Notes under the pieces: generated by a model
The model's input: only the letters and a program-made list of their open reading frames with translations
Databases searched by the model: none
Told to the model about the DNA's origin: nothing
Origin: Aurantiochytrium sp. KH105
Lineage: Eukaryota > Sar > Bigyra > Thraustochytrida > Thraustochytriidae
Direction of reading: 5' to 3'
Assembly: GCA_003116975.1 (NCBI GenBank)
Contig: BGKB01000090.1
Location: 62,001-126,000, forward strand
DNA length: 64,000 bases
Program-made: the position numbers and the translations under genes
Part shown: piece by piece, positions 48,544 to 58,703 of the stretch
Layout: each line of letters begins with the position of its first letter
How positions within the stretch are numbered: the stretch's first letter is position 1

Positions 48544-49614
48544 CTAGCCAAGGAGTTTGGCCCAGGTTTGCGAGGGGTCCTCTTTTTTCAGAATGAGACT
48601 AATGCGCGTTCCTAAGCTGTTGAGCTTGGATCGAGCACTCTTGATAGGATGAGCAAGCGTCGGGAGGTTAAGAGCGTATCGCTCGCAGACAATGAGACGC
48701 GCTGAGGTACTACTATACTCTACTTTGTGGCGGACCTCGTCGTCCTCGAGGTCCAGCTTTGACAGGTCCACGTACACGGAAACATTCGAGCCGTCCGCAA
48801 ATGCATAGTCGCGAATCGCGCGATACGTCGTTTGACCTCGATTGGCTTGCGCAAGGGCTTCGTCCTCGAGACGAACTGGGTCGCCTCCGCGGTTGAGATT
48901 TTCCCGCGTTGGGGTCTTGGCATGTGCGTAGTAATACGAGTGCTCGCCCTTGCGCTGGATGTTTTCGCGCAGGGCACTATCGGTGGCATTGCTTGCTGCA
49001 CTCGTTGCAGAAGAACCACGAACGCCGTTGGTTCGCACAACGCCGCCGCCGCCATCTGTAAAGCGACGTGCAGGCTGGCCTTCACTTCCGCTGCGTGGAA
49101 CGGGAAAGGCCACTGCCAGTCCGAAGCCCAAGACACCGCCTGCAGCGACCATGGCGGCCATGAGTTTTTCATTGCCGACCCATCCGATCTCAATAGCGAG
49201 CGCTAGCTGGACGGCGTGCATAGATGCCGCTATGAGCATGAAGATGCCCAGCTTGAGAGCTGCGCCCCGGCCCGCATTTGAGGCCTCGTCTCGTGAAAAC
49301 CAAAGCTCCCAGCAGGTCGCCACCTGCACGGCCAATGCCGCCAGCGACCACGAGATCCTCTCGCTACCTGCAAAGGCTAGCGCGGAGGCGGCCACGGCGC
49401 CCGCGGCCACTTCCGCGGCCACAAGCGAGGGCGTCGTGCGGGCCTTTTGCAGCGCGGCGGCCTTCTTTGCGCTCTCGGTCTCGGCAGCCTGTGACCTGCT
49501 GCTGCTGCTGCCCATGGCGGTCCATGCCAGCCGCAAACCCGCCGCGAGGAAGCGCGACGCGGGCACCAGCGCCACGCACGCCACCGCTGCCGCCGCGCCC
49601 GCCGCGGTCTTCAT
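48544..49614 (-). CDS. Multi-pass membrane protein with C-terminal CS (CacyBP/SIP-like) domain
   Basis: 356 residues from ATG at 49612-49614. The N-terminal ~180 residues carry several hydrophobic segments (AAGAAAAVACVALVPASRFLAAGL, ISWSLAALAVQVATCWELWF, LGIFMLIAASMHAVQLALAIEIGW, MVAAGGVLGFGLAVAFPVP), probably four TM helices. After a Gly/Asn/Ser-rich linker, residues ~262-356 have the CS/p23 beta-sandwich pattern: IRDYAFADGSNVSVYVDLSKL, VEYSSTSARLIV, LNLPTLAHPIKSARSKLNSL, ISLILKKEDPSQTWAKLL. The last part matches the ending of the calcyclin-binding protein CS domain. CS domains usually work with Hsp90, Sgt1 or ubiquitin ligases. A membrane-tethered version suggests a co-chaperone-like role at an organelle, as inference only. 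Confidence 0.65.
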   Translation of the reverse strand: MKTAAGAAAAVACVALVPASRFLAAGLRLAWTAMGSSSSRSQAAETESAKKAAALQKARTTPSLVAAEVAAGAVAASALAFAGSERISWSLAALAVQVATCWELWFSRDEASNAGRGAALKLGIFMLIAASMHAVQLALAIEIGWVGNEKLMAAMVAAGGVLGFGLAVAFPVPRSGSEGQPARRFTDGGGGVVRTNGVRGSSATSAASNATDSALRENIQRKGEHSYYYAHAKTPTRENLNRGGDPVRLEDEALAQANRGQTTYRAIRDYAFADGSNVSVYVDLSKLDLEDDEVRHKVEYSSTSARLIVCERYALNLPTLAHPIKSARSKLNSLGTRISLILKKEDPSQTWAKLLG

Positions 49615-50278
49615 GATGACGGAATGCCTACTCGATAAGGGTTCTGATAAAAACTTCGAAGCCGACGCACGAACATGAAGCAAAGTCAAATCGAAGACTC
49701 TTGTAGTAAAACAAGGGCGAGAATGAGTAAAGGTTGAGAAAAAGGTCGTCGTTCACTTTATGGTCAGTCAGTTGGTCGATCGATCGATCGATCGATCGAT
49801 CGATTGATCGAGAACAGAAAGCGTGAGCGTGCCTACATCTTTCAGGCACGCCGGTCTCTTGTCTCCTCTTGTCAGGTTGCACAATGTACGAGCAAGGCAT
49901 TGAAATCGTAATGTTTTCAAGGTATTGATAACTTTTCAGGAAGACGGACTCATAGCAGCAGCAAAGCTCGTATAGCAAGCTTGTGCCTGCAACTGCACGT
50001 TCTTTCTCTTCCTCGCGCTAGCTAGACTAAATCGGCTTCTTCAGCTTTCTCCGCGACCACCATGCCACAAAGCAAGCAAGCTATAGCCCCATGTCCCCAG
50101 TATACAATGGCAAAAAGAGCAGGTCCCCCAAATCCACATTTAAGGGTCCTACTCCGGGTGGGTGGCTTGGAGCGCACAGACCCGAGACCCCTTGCCCGGT
50201 GGACCCGGTTGACGCGCGCACGAGGGCGCTCGTGCAAGACGTAGCGGGCGCAGAGACAAGACGGAGAATCAACGCAAG
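49615..50278. promoter_or_regulatory. Divergent promoter, CS-domain gene (-) / NOL11-like gene (+)
   Basis: 664 bases between divergent starts, including a TCGA tetranucleotide array (49776-49804). Nothing else recognised; no coding signal. Confidence 0.4.
49776..49804. repeat. TCGA tetranucleotide array, about 7 copies
   Basis: Self-complementary TCGATCGA repeat of 29 bases in a divergent promoter. Every unit contains GATC. Confidence 0.95.
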
Positions 50279-52849
50279 ATGGGCAAGAGCGCCAGACTCG
50301 TGCAGGCTGCCGGCGTCGAGGCCTCCGGACTCGCAGGAGAGGGCGCAGCAGCCAGCCATGGCCAAGTGCTGGGGGCCTCGTGGGCAGCGAGGCCTTCGCA
50401 GGCCATGGCGTCCATGGCGCAAAGCCTCGTCGATGCTGCTGTCGAGGCCGCAACGCAGGGAAAGGCCCGCGGCAAACACTCTCTTCCCGGTAGCAAGCAA
50501 GAAAACGCGCTGAGGAAACGCCTCGCGGCCGATCAGCGCGAAAACGGCGGCGTGCTCGTCATCACCAGCGCCGACGCCGTCTCCGTGTACTCTGTGGAGG
50601 ACTGGGTGTGCCTGAAGTCCTGGTCAACGCAAGATGGCGGCCGCACACTTGCAAGCGCCGCTCAGATTCTCCCTGGTACATCGACGCTCGTTGCTCTCGA
50701 CGAAGACAACCAGCTCATGCAGTGGGACTATTTCCAGGAAGGACTCCAGCTGCCCGCGCAAGGGTCTGCTGCGCTCGGTCCTGCCATAAACGCCAAAGCC
50801 CGCGGTCGCAAGCGCGGCTCTAAGAAATCCAAACGCACGGTCGTCGAGCTCGCGACGAGCCCTGCGCTTGTGGGCCTCTTTGTGGCGATTTACAGTGACG
50901 GCGCGCTCGCGCTTCGATCCAAGGATTCGGAAATTGCCTCATTGGCTGCACCCGACGCCGACGATGATGATGACGATGATATGCAAAAGGGAACTGTGGT
51001 GAGTGCTCGTCTCGTCCAAACGGCCAGCAACCTCTGGAGCGTGCTGTGCACCGAGACGGTTCCGACGGCAACTCCGGCGCTGCGTGCTCGGGCCGTGGAT
51101 CTCCACCCTCACGGCTTTGGACATTCGCGTACCCAATCGATTGACGTTGGCGCGAGTTTTGATGCCGATGGTCTTCTCGCGGCTGTCCCAAGTGCTGCTG
51201 GCCGCCTCAGTTTGGTCTGGAAGTCTGGCGCCTGTGCGGCTGCCGCCCTTCGCCGCTCGGCGCAGGGCGAGCCGGCGCTCGCCACACCGATGGAGGTGTC
51301 TGGCGTGAAGCAGGCCAAAGTGACTTGCTGTGATGCAGTGCCAAGCGCAGATAGCTCGATTGTTCTTCTTGGAGCAGGTTCGCGTCTCGTGGCGTGGGAC
51401 GCCAGTCTCGGTGTGGAGCTTGGTGCCGATTCTTTTGAGGAAAGCATCAAAGCGATATCTCTCGCCACTGCGCTCCAAAAGCAAGAAGATGACGGCGCTT
51501 TGGTCGCTTTCGTGCTTGAAGGCGGCAACGTGTATGTCGACTTTCTCGGTGCCCTGGCGCCTGCGGACGGAGCCTTTGCTGCAGTAACGCGCCCATCGCG
51601 CCTTGTCGACGCTGCCGAGCGCCGCCGCATGCGCAAGCGCCCCCGATCGCCTTCGGCAAGCCTTCCGCTGCATGGCGATGTCTCGGCACTCTTATCAGGT
51701 GCGGACGTTGTTGATTCTTCTGCCTGGTCTGACGCACTGACTTCCGTGCGTGCTGATACGAACTCGGACGCAAATGGCAAGGCTGCTCCTTCGGCCAAGA
51801 AGAAAAAGAAGAAGAGCTCGAAGGCCAGCGAAACCGATGCTGGTGATGCCTCTTCCAAACAGGAGCCCGAAGTCGCCCATCACTCAGTTGAATATGTGCG
51901 AAGCCACATCGCAAGTCTGATTGACCGAAAGGACTGGTCTGCGCTCGAGGAGGCGATTCGGGAGGGCCTCGTGTCGACATCCACGAACCCCGAAGTCCTC
52001 CCGGCGCTCCTTCGCGCCGAAAAGGTCATGCTCCTCTATCTGTGCATCATGTATGTGAGTGATCTCGGTGAGAGCGACATGGTGCGCATCTTGCGTTTCG
52101 CGCTGTCGTCCTGCAGTGGCGCTGCTCTTGCCGACTTCACCTCTGAAATCAAAAGCATCGTCGAAGCAATTGAGGGCAACGATGCCGCAGTTGCTGCCTG
52201 GGCTTCCTTGAAGAAGGCAAACGCGGCGGTTGCTAGCCTCAAGCCCAAGGAGCGGGGCGCAAGAAAGGCGGAAATTGCCGCCTTGTTCAAGGCCGCGAAA
52301 AAGGCGTCCCAGAATGCTGTTCGAAAGGAGCACTACGAGGGCGTTGCCAACTTTTTTGCTGAACTCACGGACGAGCAACTGGCTGTGCACTATCTCGCCA
52401 TGGCGGTTATGTGCAATCTTCGCAACGAGGTCTTTTTCGTTCGCGCCGCGCGCTCACTTCCCGCAGAGTGCGTCTCGAGCCTCTTTGAAGGAGCCGCCTC
52501 GTTGCTCGTCTTCTACGAGGGTCTTCCGCTCAAGTCCAGGGGCTACGCATTTAACCCGCACAGTTACAAGGGTCGCAGCGCCCTACTTATTCCAAGTGCC
52601 AGCCATGTTGTATCATGGGTCTCTGCGCTGCTCGACGCCGGTCTCAAGGTCATTATCAATGAATCCACGCACTCCAAGGCTGCTCGGCAGACGCTCGAGC
52701 GCATTTCCAGCATTTCGCACCAGACTGCTGCCTTTTCGGAGCGTCTTTCTGCTATTCAACAGCCGCTTGGCTTTTGCCTGCGCATGAACCGCGACTTTAC
52801 GCCCTCGAGCACCATCGGCGACTATGCCATTGAGACAGTTAACTTTTAG
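50279..52849 (+). CDS. NOL11/Utp8-like nucleolar protein (putative)
   Basis: 856 residues from ATG 50279, no intron. The N-terminal ~450 residues look like beta-propeller strands (GVLVITSADAVSVYSVEDWVCL, LVALDEDNQLMQWDYF, LLGAGSRLVAWDASLG). A basic tract (AKKKKKKSSKASE) follows, typical of nucleolar proteins. The C-terminal ~300 residues are helical (DWSALEEAIREGLVS, MVRILRFALSSCSGAAL) and end with a LLIPSASHVVSWVSALLDAG...HQTAAFSERLSAIQQPLG segment that resembles the end of NOL11, a t-UTP small-subunit processome factor for rRNA transcription and pre-18S processing. The family call rests on overall layout and weak C-terminal resemblance. Another WD-propeller ribosome-biogenesis protein is possible. 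Confidence 0.5.
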   Translation: MGKSARLVQAAGVEASGLAGEGAAASHGQVLGASWAARPSQAMASMAQSLVDAAVEAATQGKARGKHSLPGSKQENALRKRLAADQRENGGVLVITSADAVSVYSVEDWVCLKSWSTQDGGRTLASAAQILPGTSTLVALDEDNQLMQWDYFQEGLQLPAQGSAALGPAINAKARGRKRGSKKSKRTVVELATSPALVGLFVAIYSDGALALRSKDSEIASLAAPDADDDDDDDMQKGTVVSARLVQTASNLWSVLCTETVPTATPALRARAVDLHPHGFGHSRTQSIDVGASFDADGLLAAVPSAAGRLSLVWKSGACAAAALRRSAQGEPALATPMEVSGVKQAKVTCCDAVPSADSSIVLLGAGSRLVAWDASLGVELGADSFEESIKAISLATALQKQEDDGALVAFVLEGGNVYVDFLGALAPADGAFAAVTRPSRLVDAAERRRMRKRPRSPSASLPLHGDVSALLSGADVVDSSAWSDALTSVRADTNSDANGKAAPSAKKKKKKSSKASETDAGDASSKQEPEVAHHSVEYVRSHIASLIDRKDWSALEEAIREGLVSTSTNPEVLPALLRAEKVMLLYLCIMYVSDLGESDMVRILRFALSSCSGAALADFTSEIKSIVEAIEGNDAAVAAWASLKKANAAVASLKPKERGARKAEIAALFKAAKKASQNAVRKEHYEGVANFFAELTDEQLAVHYLAMAVMCNLRNEVFFVRAARSLPAECVSSLFEGAASLLVFYEGLPLKSRGYAFNPHSYKGRSALLIPSASHVVSWVSALLDAGLKVIINESTHSKAARQTLERISSISHQTAAFSERLSAIQQPLGFCLRMNRDFTPSSTIGDYAIETVNF

Positions 52850-53358
52850 ACAAATGGATTGCACGCATCTCTTTTTCTCTTTTTTTTTTTTTTTTGGTTG
52901 CTCCCGAGAGATTCTCAAGATTATTGCGTTCCATTATGAACCTGATGCAATACTCGACGGCCGGGCGCGCCGATTTCTCGTGTCATGATCCCGAGAACAA
53001 TATCGCATGAAGCTCAAACACCTCGCCATGGGTAGCCACCAGCCACCAACCACAGCCAGTGCCAATCGATGGGACAACAAGCAAGCCCACGTCATCTAAT
53101 ATTTCCGTTGAATCGCCCCAGTTACTTGTACTACTAGTAGTGGGTGGTAGTCACCCAAGTCGAAGCCAAACTCTGGGATTGATCGTGGTCCGAAAGGTTT
53201 CTGCAAAGCTCTTCCAGTGCTTGAGCTCAAGCAAACGCGCACGAGAGCGCGCCAGAGGCGAGTGGAGTCGAAGTCGAGTAGAGTCAAGAGTCGAGAGCAT
53301 CACCACTCAGCTCTACAAGGTCTTGCCAGGCTTTCTGCATCTTTGCGTCAACGTGACG
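52850..53358 (+). promoter_or_regulatory. Intergenic promoter region before the second DENN gene
   Basis: Tandem orientation on both sides. It begins with a T-run (52879-52896) after the NOL11-like stop, likely the terminator region. The frame in front of the DENN ATG is open for 100 codons but only from a GTG, so it is taken as 5' UTR. No other gene is seen. Confidence 0.35.
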
Positions 53359-55437
53359 ATGGACGAGCTCCTGAATGGTCGTCGGCGTACCCAATCAACG
53401 AGTGCGTTCGAGCCCAGTGCCTTGGAGAATCGGGTTTCCCGCAAAGCCGAGGTCAGACGGCCCCGTTGGCGCGCGGACGGGGACGAGAATGACCACGCAC
53501 TTGCGGGGAATCTCGTCAAGACGCCCGTCAAGGCCCGACGCGCGACAGAAAAACCCGCGCCGCGCACAGCAGAAGCTCGCATCGAAAAAACTCGTCTGCG
53601 CCGCCGCCAGCGACTTCGTCGCCAGGCTTCCGACCATGACCATTCGCGAGAAGCTGGGGCAAGAAATGAGGTCTTTTGGATCGACAGCAACTCCAGCAGC
53701 ACGAGCAGCTGTTGCAGCGAAGTCTTTGGCGACGATGATTGTACGAGCTCTGCAGTCGCCCTCGCTGAGGCCCGCTTTGCAGAGCGGCTGCGGAGACTTG
53801 AGCAAGAAAATGCAATGCTTCGCGAGAATGGACGGCGTTGGAAGCGAAAGTACGAGCAGGAAAAGGCAGTCAACAAAGAGCTAGGCAAACGCAGCAAGCG
53901 CTGGCGAGCACAGAGCGAGGTGCTTGAAAATGAAATCAAGGATCTCGAGGAAAAGCTCAGCGCTCAGGCCGCTCTTCTCGAGCGGGTCTCTCCCGTGTCC
54001 ACCCTTCATTCTCCGCAACCCTGGTGGTCCACCACTCCCGATTCCACCGCTAGAAATTCTGCAGCTGATTCGCCGCAGCTTTCTACACCCTTGGTGGCGC
54101 TCCGGACAGTTGATGAAGAGGGACTTATTGAGTCAGTTGGGCCTGAGCAGGTAGGCTCGGATACAACACCGAGCAACAGTCCACTCCGCGTCAATGTGGA
54201 CCAAAGCCCGCCTCCAGAAAACACGCAGTTGACGCGCTGCGAGCTCTTTACCCATGTGATTACGATCGATGAAAGCAAGGAGCTGACTTCGTGCTGGCCT
54301 CTGTCTGCGCGATCCTCCGTCCCGCCCAATGTCGAACAATTTTGCTTTTTGGCGGGCTCTGTCGCAACGCCAGCAAGTTTTGTCTTTATGCTCAGCGGTG
54401 AGTGCTCGACACCTCTGACACGGGGATTTTCATGCCTCGATAATGCCACGTATGGGATCTGTCTCTCGGATGGAACTACTTGCGAGTGCATTCTCACCAA
54501 GAAGCCCCTGTTCCGTCTCCTCGAGCAGGTCTTGCGTGCCATGTACGGACTTGGCGAGGACGACCGCTCTGCGTTTTTGAGCGCATTGACAGAAAGTGCT
54601 GCCAAGGTGAATGTGGCTCACATCGGGCCGGGATGGAAGTTTACAGCTGTTGATGACCAGGTTCGCTGGATGTGGCCCGAACGCTGCGCGACGAGGCTCG
54701 ACCTCTTTGTTGAATGGGGGCTCCCAACCCTGCTCGAGACAATGCCACTTGATCAACTTCTCTTTCTTGTGGGATGTCTTCTTCTTGAGCTCAAAGTGGT
54801 TCTCGTTAGCTCCGATTTGCGTCGAGTCACGTCCGCCGCCTTTGCTTTGCTGCCCTTTCTCCGACCGTGCGCCTGGGTGCAGCCGTTTATCCCGCTTTTG
54901 CCACCGAGTCTGAGCGTCGTGTGTGATGCCCCGGTGCCGGTGCTAGTGGGTGCAGCCGAAGTACCGTCGGAAGTCCAAGATATTGATGGCTCAATGCATT
55001 CCCCGTGTCGTGATAATGGCCGCCAAGAGGCCGTCGTTGTTCGTTTGGACCAAGGCCGACTCGATCTGAGCGAAGCTCTTTCGACCTCGTATCATGCACT
55101 CAAACTTCCTGGGCTTAGCGAGCTTTATCTTGCGACGCGCGATGTCGAGGATCCGACTGTGCTTTTAAGTCTCGTTCAGGACCATGTAACTGGTTTACTA
55201 CGAGCTTGCCACTGCTTTGGGCGATCCGTGGGCAATCTTGCCGTCACAAGTTCATTGCCATCGCCGCACGCTGCAATTGAGGAGGCGGATCAAACTCTTG
55301 CCAGTTTTGTTCCCTTGCTCAAACGAAATCTTGCCATTTCGCCTCCGTGGCAATATCTAGCGCGCTTGCAAACCACGCAGCTTTTCATGCAATGGTGCGA
55401 CCTCGAGGCTTCGTCGAATTCACCGGGTCGTTCATGA
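53359..55437 (+). CDS. Coiled-coil DENN-domain protein
   Basis: 692 residues from ATG 53359 (MDELLNGRRR). Residues 1-130 are basic and low complexity. Residues ~135-210 form a coiled coil (LRRLEQENAMLRENGRRWKRKYEQEK...VLENEIKDLEEKLSAQ). After a Ser/Pro linker comes a tripartite DENN: upstream part from ~294 (LFTHVITIDESK, CFLAGSVATPASFVFMLSG, KKPLFRLLEQVLRAMYGLG) and core DENN at ~453-532 (PLDQLLFLVGCLLLELKVVLVSSDLRR, FLRPCAWVQPFIPLLPPSL). DENN proteins are typically exchange factors for Rab GTPases. It shares the DENN core with the ANK-DENN protein at 5026 but has no ankyrin repeats, so it is a separate subfamily. Neighbouring genes are in the same direction. Confidence 0.82.
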   Translation: MDELLNGRRRTQSTSAFEPSALENRVSRKAEVRRPRWRADGDENDHALAGNLVKTPVKARRATEKPAPRTAEARIEKTRLRRRQRLRRQASDHDHSREAGARNEVFWIDSNSSSTSSCCSEVFGDDDCTSSAVALAEARFAERLRRLEQENAMLRENGRRWKRKYEQEKAVNKELGKRSKRWRAQSEVLENEIKDLEEKLSAQAALLERVSPVSTLHSPQPWWSTTPDSTARNSAADSPQLSTPLVALRTVDEEGLIESVGPEQVGSDTTPSNSPLRVNVDQSPPPENTQLTRCELFTHVITIDESKELTSCWPLSARSSVPPNVEQFCFLAGSVATPASFVFMLSGECSTPLTRGFSCLDNATYGICLSDGTTCECILTKKPLFRLLEQVLRAMYGLGEDDRSAFLSALTESAAKVNVAHIGPGWKFTAVDDQVRWMWPERCATRLDLFVEWGLPTLLETMPLDQLLFLVGCLLLELKVVLVSSDLRRVTSAAFALLPFLRPCAWVQPFIPLLPPSLSVVCDAPVPVLVGAAEVPSEVQDIDGSMHSPCRDNGRQEAVVVRLDQGRLDLSEALSTSYHALKLPGLSELYLATRDVEDPTVLLSLVQDHVTGLLRACHCFGRSVGNLAVTSSLPSPHAAIEEADQTLASFVPLLKRNLAISPPWQYLARLQTTQLFMQWCDLEASSNSPGRS

Positions 55438-55670
55438 TTATTGGCATCCAAATCATGATGCCCTTTGTTTTATTGACTTTGGTATAATGAGGAAAAGGAA
55501 GAAAAGAGCAATTGATGGCTGGGCATGATTTCGAATTCTTGCAGAGAAGTCCTTTTCTGGGGCCACGACAGTGCCTGACTGTGCATGCGACAATGAGTTG
55601 TCTGGTCGTTTGGCGTCGTTTCGTGAACCGCCGGCCGTTTTCATTTTCAAATTTTTATTTCCGCGCAAAC

Positions 55671-55714
55671 AGACAGACAGACAGACAAACAAACAAACAA
55701 ACAAACAAACAAAC
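55671..55714. repeat. CAGA/CAAA tetranucleotide tract in 5' leader
   Basis: ACAG units switch to CAAA units; the tract ends two bases before the first ATG of the LRR-coiled-coil gene, so it is probably in its 5' UTR. Confidence 0.85.
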
Positions 55715-55715
55715 G

Positions 55716-58437
55716 ATGATGCAAACAAACTCGAGCATGAGGGCTTTTAGCGCGCAGCGCGGTAGCAAGGTGCTACGGGAAATCCCGCATGCGCTCGTCA
55801 CCGAGATACGCACGGACTATCCGGGCCTCGGGTGGCTGGATCTCTCTGAACACCGTACGTTGCCAGCCGCTGCTTTCGAGCATGCCATCAAGGCGGGAAA
55901 AAAAAACTACAACACCAAGCCAGCGAGCGCAGCACGACCAGCCAGACACGTTCGCGATTGGTACGGTGGCGAAATTAAAAGCAATAAAGCAAGACTGACA
56001 AAAGAAGACGAACTACATTTACTCTGCTGTACTTTCGCATCTAAAAACAGAAATCGCCGTGGTGGAAAACCTTGAGCTGCTGCCCACCTTGATCATTCTG
56101 GACCTCGCCGGCAACCAGATTGGCAGCTTTGATGTGCGCAGTGTGGAATGCCTTCGCGCATTAGAAACGCTTAACCTTGCACGAAACCACATCCAAGTTG
56201 TCAGCGGGGGCCAGTTTCCGATAAACCCCTCGTTACGCAAAGTCGATCTAAGTTTCAACGCGATTGCAGATGTCGAAGCGCTCCATGGCCTTGACGCCTG
56301 GAAAACCTCTCTCGAGTCAGTGTCATTAGCTGGTTGTCCACTTTCGCGACACCCAGACTATCGTGCCAAGGTGGCTGCGCGCTTTCCGTGGCTTTGGCAA
56401 CTTGATGGCGTCCCTATTGCAAGAGACGCACCAGCGAGAGTTGCAGCGCATTCCGTTGCACGGGAAGAAGTCAGCGTTCAAGCCTCATTTGGACGTGACT
56501 TTGGCGCACAAACCGATTCGCCCATGCGCCCAGTACCGCCACCACGGCCTGCTCGCTCTGCAACGTCAAGACAGCTGCGAGAAGAGAATGAGCACATTCA
56601 AGAAGCCAGACGTGCAATGGAGCGCGAACGTGCCGCCATGGCCGAGGAACGAGCGCTTGTGACGCAAGTATTGCAACAACTTGAGGCTGTCCGCGCGCAA
56701 CAAGAGGTCCAGCGCCCGGGGCAACGTCGGGCGCAGTCATATGTGCAGGACGTTGTTGGCCCTGACGAGGAATCTCAAGCGTCTTTGGGCAACGAGACCT
56801 CTGTGATCGTGAGTGCCTCCAAAAGGCCCACGACAGAAATTGCCGTAGGTACCTCGCCTCGTGAGGCACGGGCTTCTGCGCAGACGTGGACAGTTGATCA
56901 TCACAATGCCTCGGTCCAAACGCAAGACACTTTCCAGCTTGAGACTTTGCGGCTACAGAACGCAGTTGCAGAAGCCACAGCCTCGGCAGAGGCAGCAAAG
57001 CATCGCGCCAACGAGCTCGAAGCAAAACTGCATGAGTCTCAGTGCGAATTGTCTGATTGGAAGGAGCGTTTACGCGAGAGCGAGGGCGCATTGAAGCAAA
57101 TGCGCAAGGAGAATGCGACGCTCACATTGCAGGCCCAGCGCAAAGGATTCCGGGAAGAGTCGCGCCTCGAAGCCCTCGAAGGCTTGCTCGTGGCGCAAGA
57201 GCGAGCAATTGTCAACTCACGAGAGCGAGGCGAAGACGCAAGCGCCGACACGCTGGTAGCGGCCTGGCGCGAAAAAGTGTTTGCCCTCCTCATCCAAGAT
57301 CGAGCCGCGCGTCTCGAGGCCAAACGCACGGGGACAAGGCACACGCAGGAGCTGGAAGAACTTCGCAAAGAGCTCGAAGCTTCTCAACAGACATGCGAAC
57401 GTTTGCGTCGGGAGCGAGACACGAGCGTGGCGCAGGCACGCGGCCTGGAGCGCAGCTGTCACGAAGCGACCATGACTTCGCAACGAAGAATGACAGAAGC
57501 CTTTCGCGCAAAAGAAACAATGCTTGCTGTGGCGGCAAAGGTCGATGGCGATACAGTAACGCTGGGCGCCGTACTGAACCGTGTAAAGCGATACGAGGAT
57601 CGCTTGCAGCTCTTGCCTTTGAAACTTCGGGAACTGGCGCTTCGGGTGGCTGACGCGAAGGACGCCTGGAGGAGGGAGCGCGCTGCACGGACAGCTGCAG
57701 AAAAGGAGATAGCTCGCGCATTTGAAAAGATGGCAGATCTAAGTGAAAAGCTTAGCGTTGCCCGCAATCATTTGGCAGAGAAGTCTGCACGGGTCGACAG
57801 CCTTGAGTGTCGGATTGTCGAGTTGGAGCAAACTCTCGCCCGAACCCAGAGCGAAGCAGAAAAGAATCTGCGAGCCACGATTGAGGATATGGAAGCAAAA
57901 TCCTCTGAGCAGCACAAGGAACTCGAGGATACGCGAGCGGCATTGGAGGCTGAGCTTTCATCGGCCCGTGTTTGTGTTAAACAGCAGGAGCGGGAGCTCG
58001 CTCGTCTTGTGGACGAGGCTGCACGCGAAGAGGCGAGCCGGGTCGCCTTTCTCGAAGACCGGTTACGTCGAAAGGACACCGAGGTCCAGAACTTGCGCAG
58101 GGAGCGCAATGCCTTGCTTGGGACGCTGCGGGATGCGGAGCGGAGAGGCCTCTTGCCTGGCTTGGGTCTTGCGGCTCCGATTAAGCGACCACAGGTGGCG
58201 TCAGAAAGTGAAGTGGAAAATGGGGCCACGAGTCTCACCGAGAACGCTCGCCCATCGAGACCTGAGGGAACGCAAGAAGAAAGGAGACCCGTGGAATCAG
58301 CTGCAATGAGCGCAAGTATTCTTGGACTTTTGGACGATGCAGATGCCGCAAGCGCGTCTGCGAGCGACGATGATGACGAGGACAGAATCCTCGAGATGCT
58401 CCTCGGGCAAGCCATGGCGGATGGTCGCGGCGCGTGA
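55716..58437 (+). CDS. Leucine-rich-repeat plus long coiled-coil protein (two exons)
   Basis: Exons 55716-55854 and 56051-58437 (intron 196 bases, donor GTACGT, CTGAC branch, acceptor ACAG) give 841 residues. Splicing completes an LRR: LDLSEHQ joins IAVVENLELLPTLIILDLAGNQI. Further LRRs follow (LETLNLARNHIQVV, LRKVDLSFNAIADVEAL, LESVSLAGCPLSRHPDYR) with an LRR-cap-like YRAKVAARFPWLWQLDGVPI. From ~190 to ~780 the protein is almost continuous coiled coil, broken by QAS-x-G-x5-AQT and TSPREARASAQTWTVDHH spacers; the tail is acidic. The SDS22-like LRR followed by coiled coil matches the architecture of centrosomal LRRCC1/CLERC, but I cannot claim orthology. It is followed 266 bases later by the convergent dynein light chain gene. 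Confidence 0.75.
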
Positions 58438-58517
58438 GCGATGAATCAAAGAGAATTCTCGAAGGTAGGAAGCGGCAAACCCTTCCAGCATAAGCTTCGC
58501 TTCCAGTGCTATCGAAT

Positions 58518-58645
58518 GAGCAAGCAAGCAAAAAAGCAAGCAAAGAAGCAAAGAAGCAAGCAAAGAAGCAAAGAAGCAAGCAAAAAAGCAAGGAAACAAG
58601 CAAAAAAGCAAGGAAACAAGAAAACAAGCAAGCAAGCAAGCGCGA
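58518..58645. repeat. AAGC/AAAGAAGC degenerate microsatellite
   Basis: About 125 bases of AAGCAAGC, AAAGAAGC and GGAAACAAGC units between the convergent stops of the LRR-coiled-coil and dynein light chain genes. It yields Lys/Gln frames on plus and Leu/Cys/Phe frames on minus; neither is a gene. Confidence 0.9.
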
Positions 58646-58703
58646 GATGGCCAGGCTAGAGTCCGCTCGAGCACAAAAGACTTGTCATTTCACTTCGGAT
58701 CCT

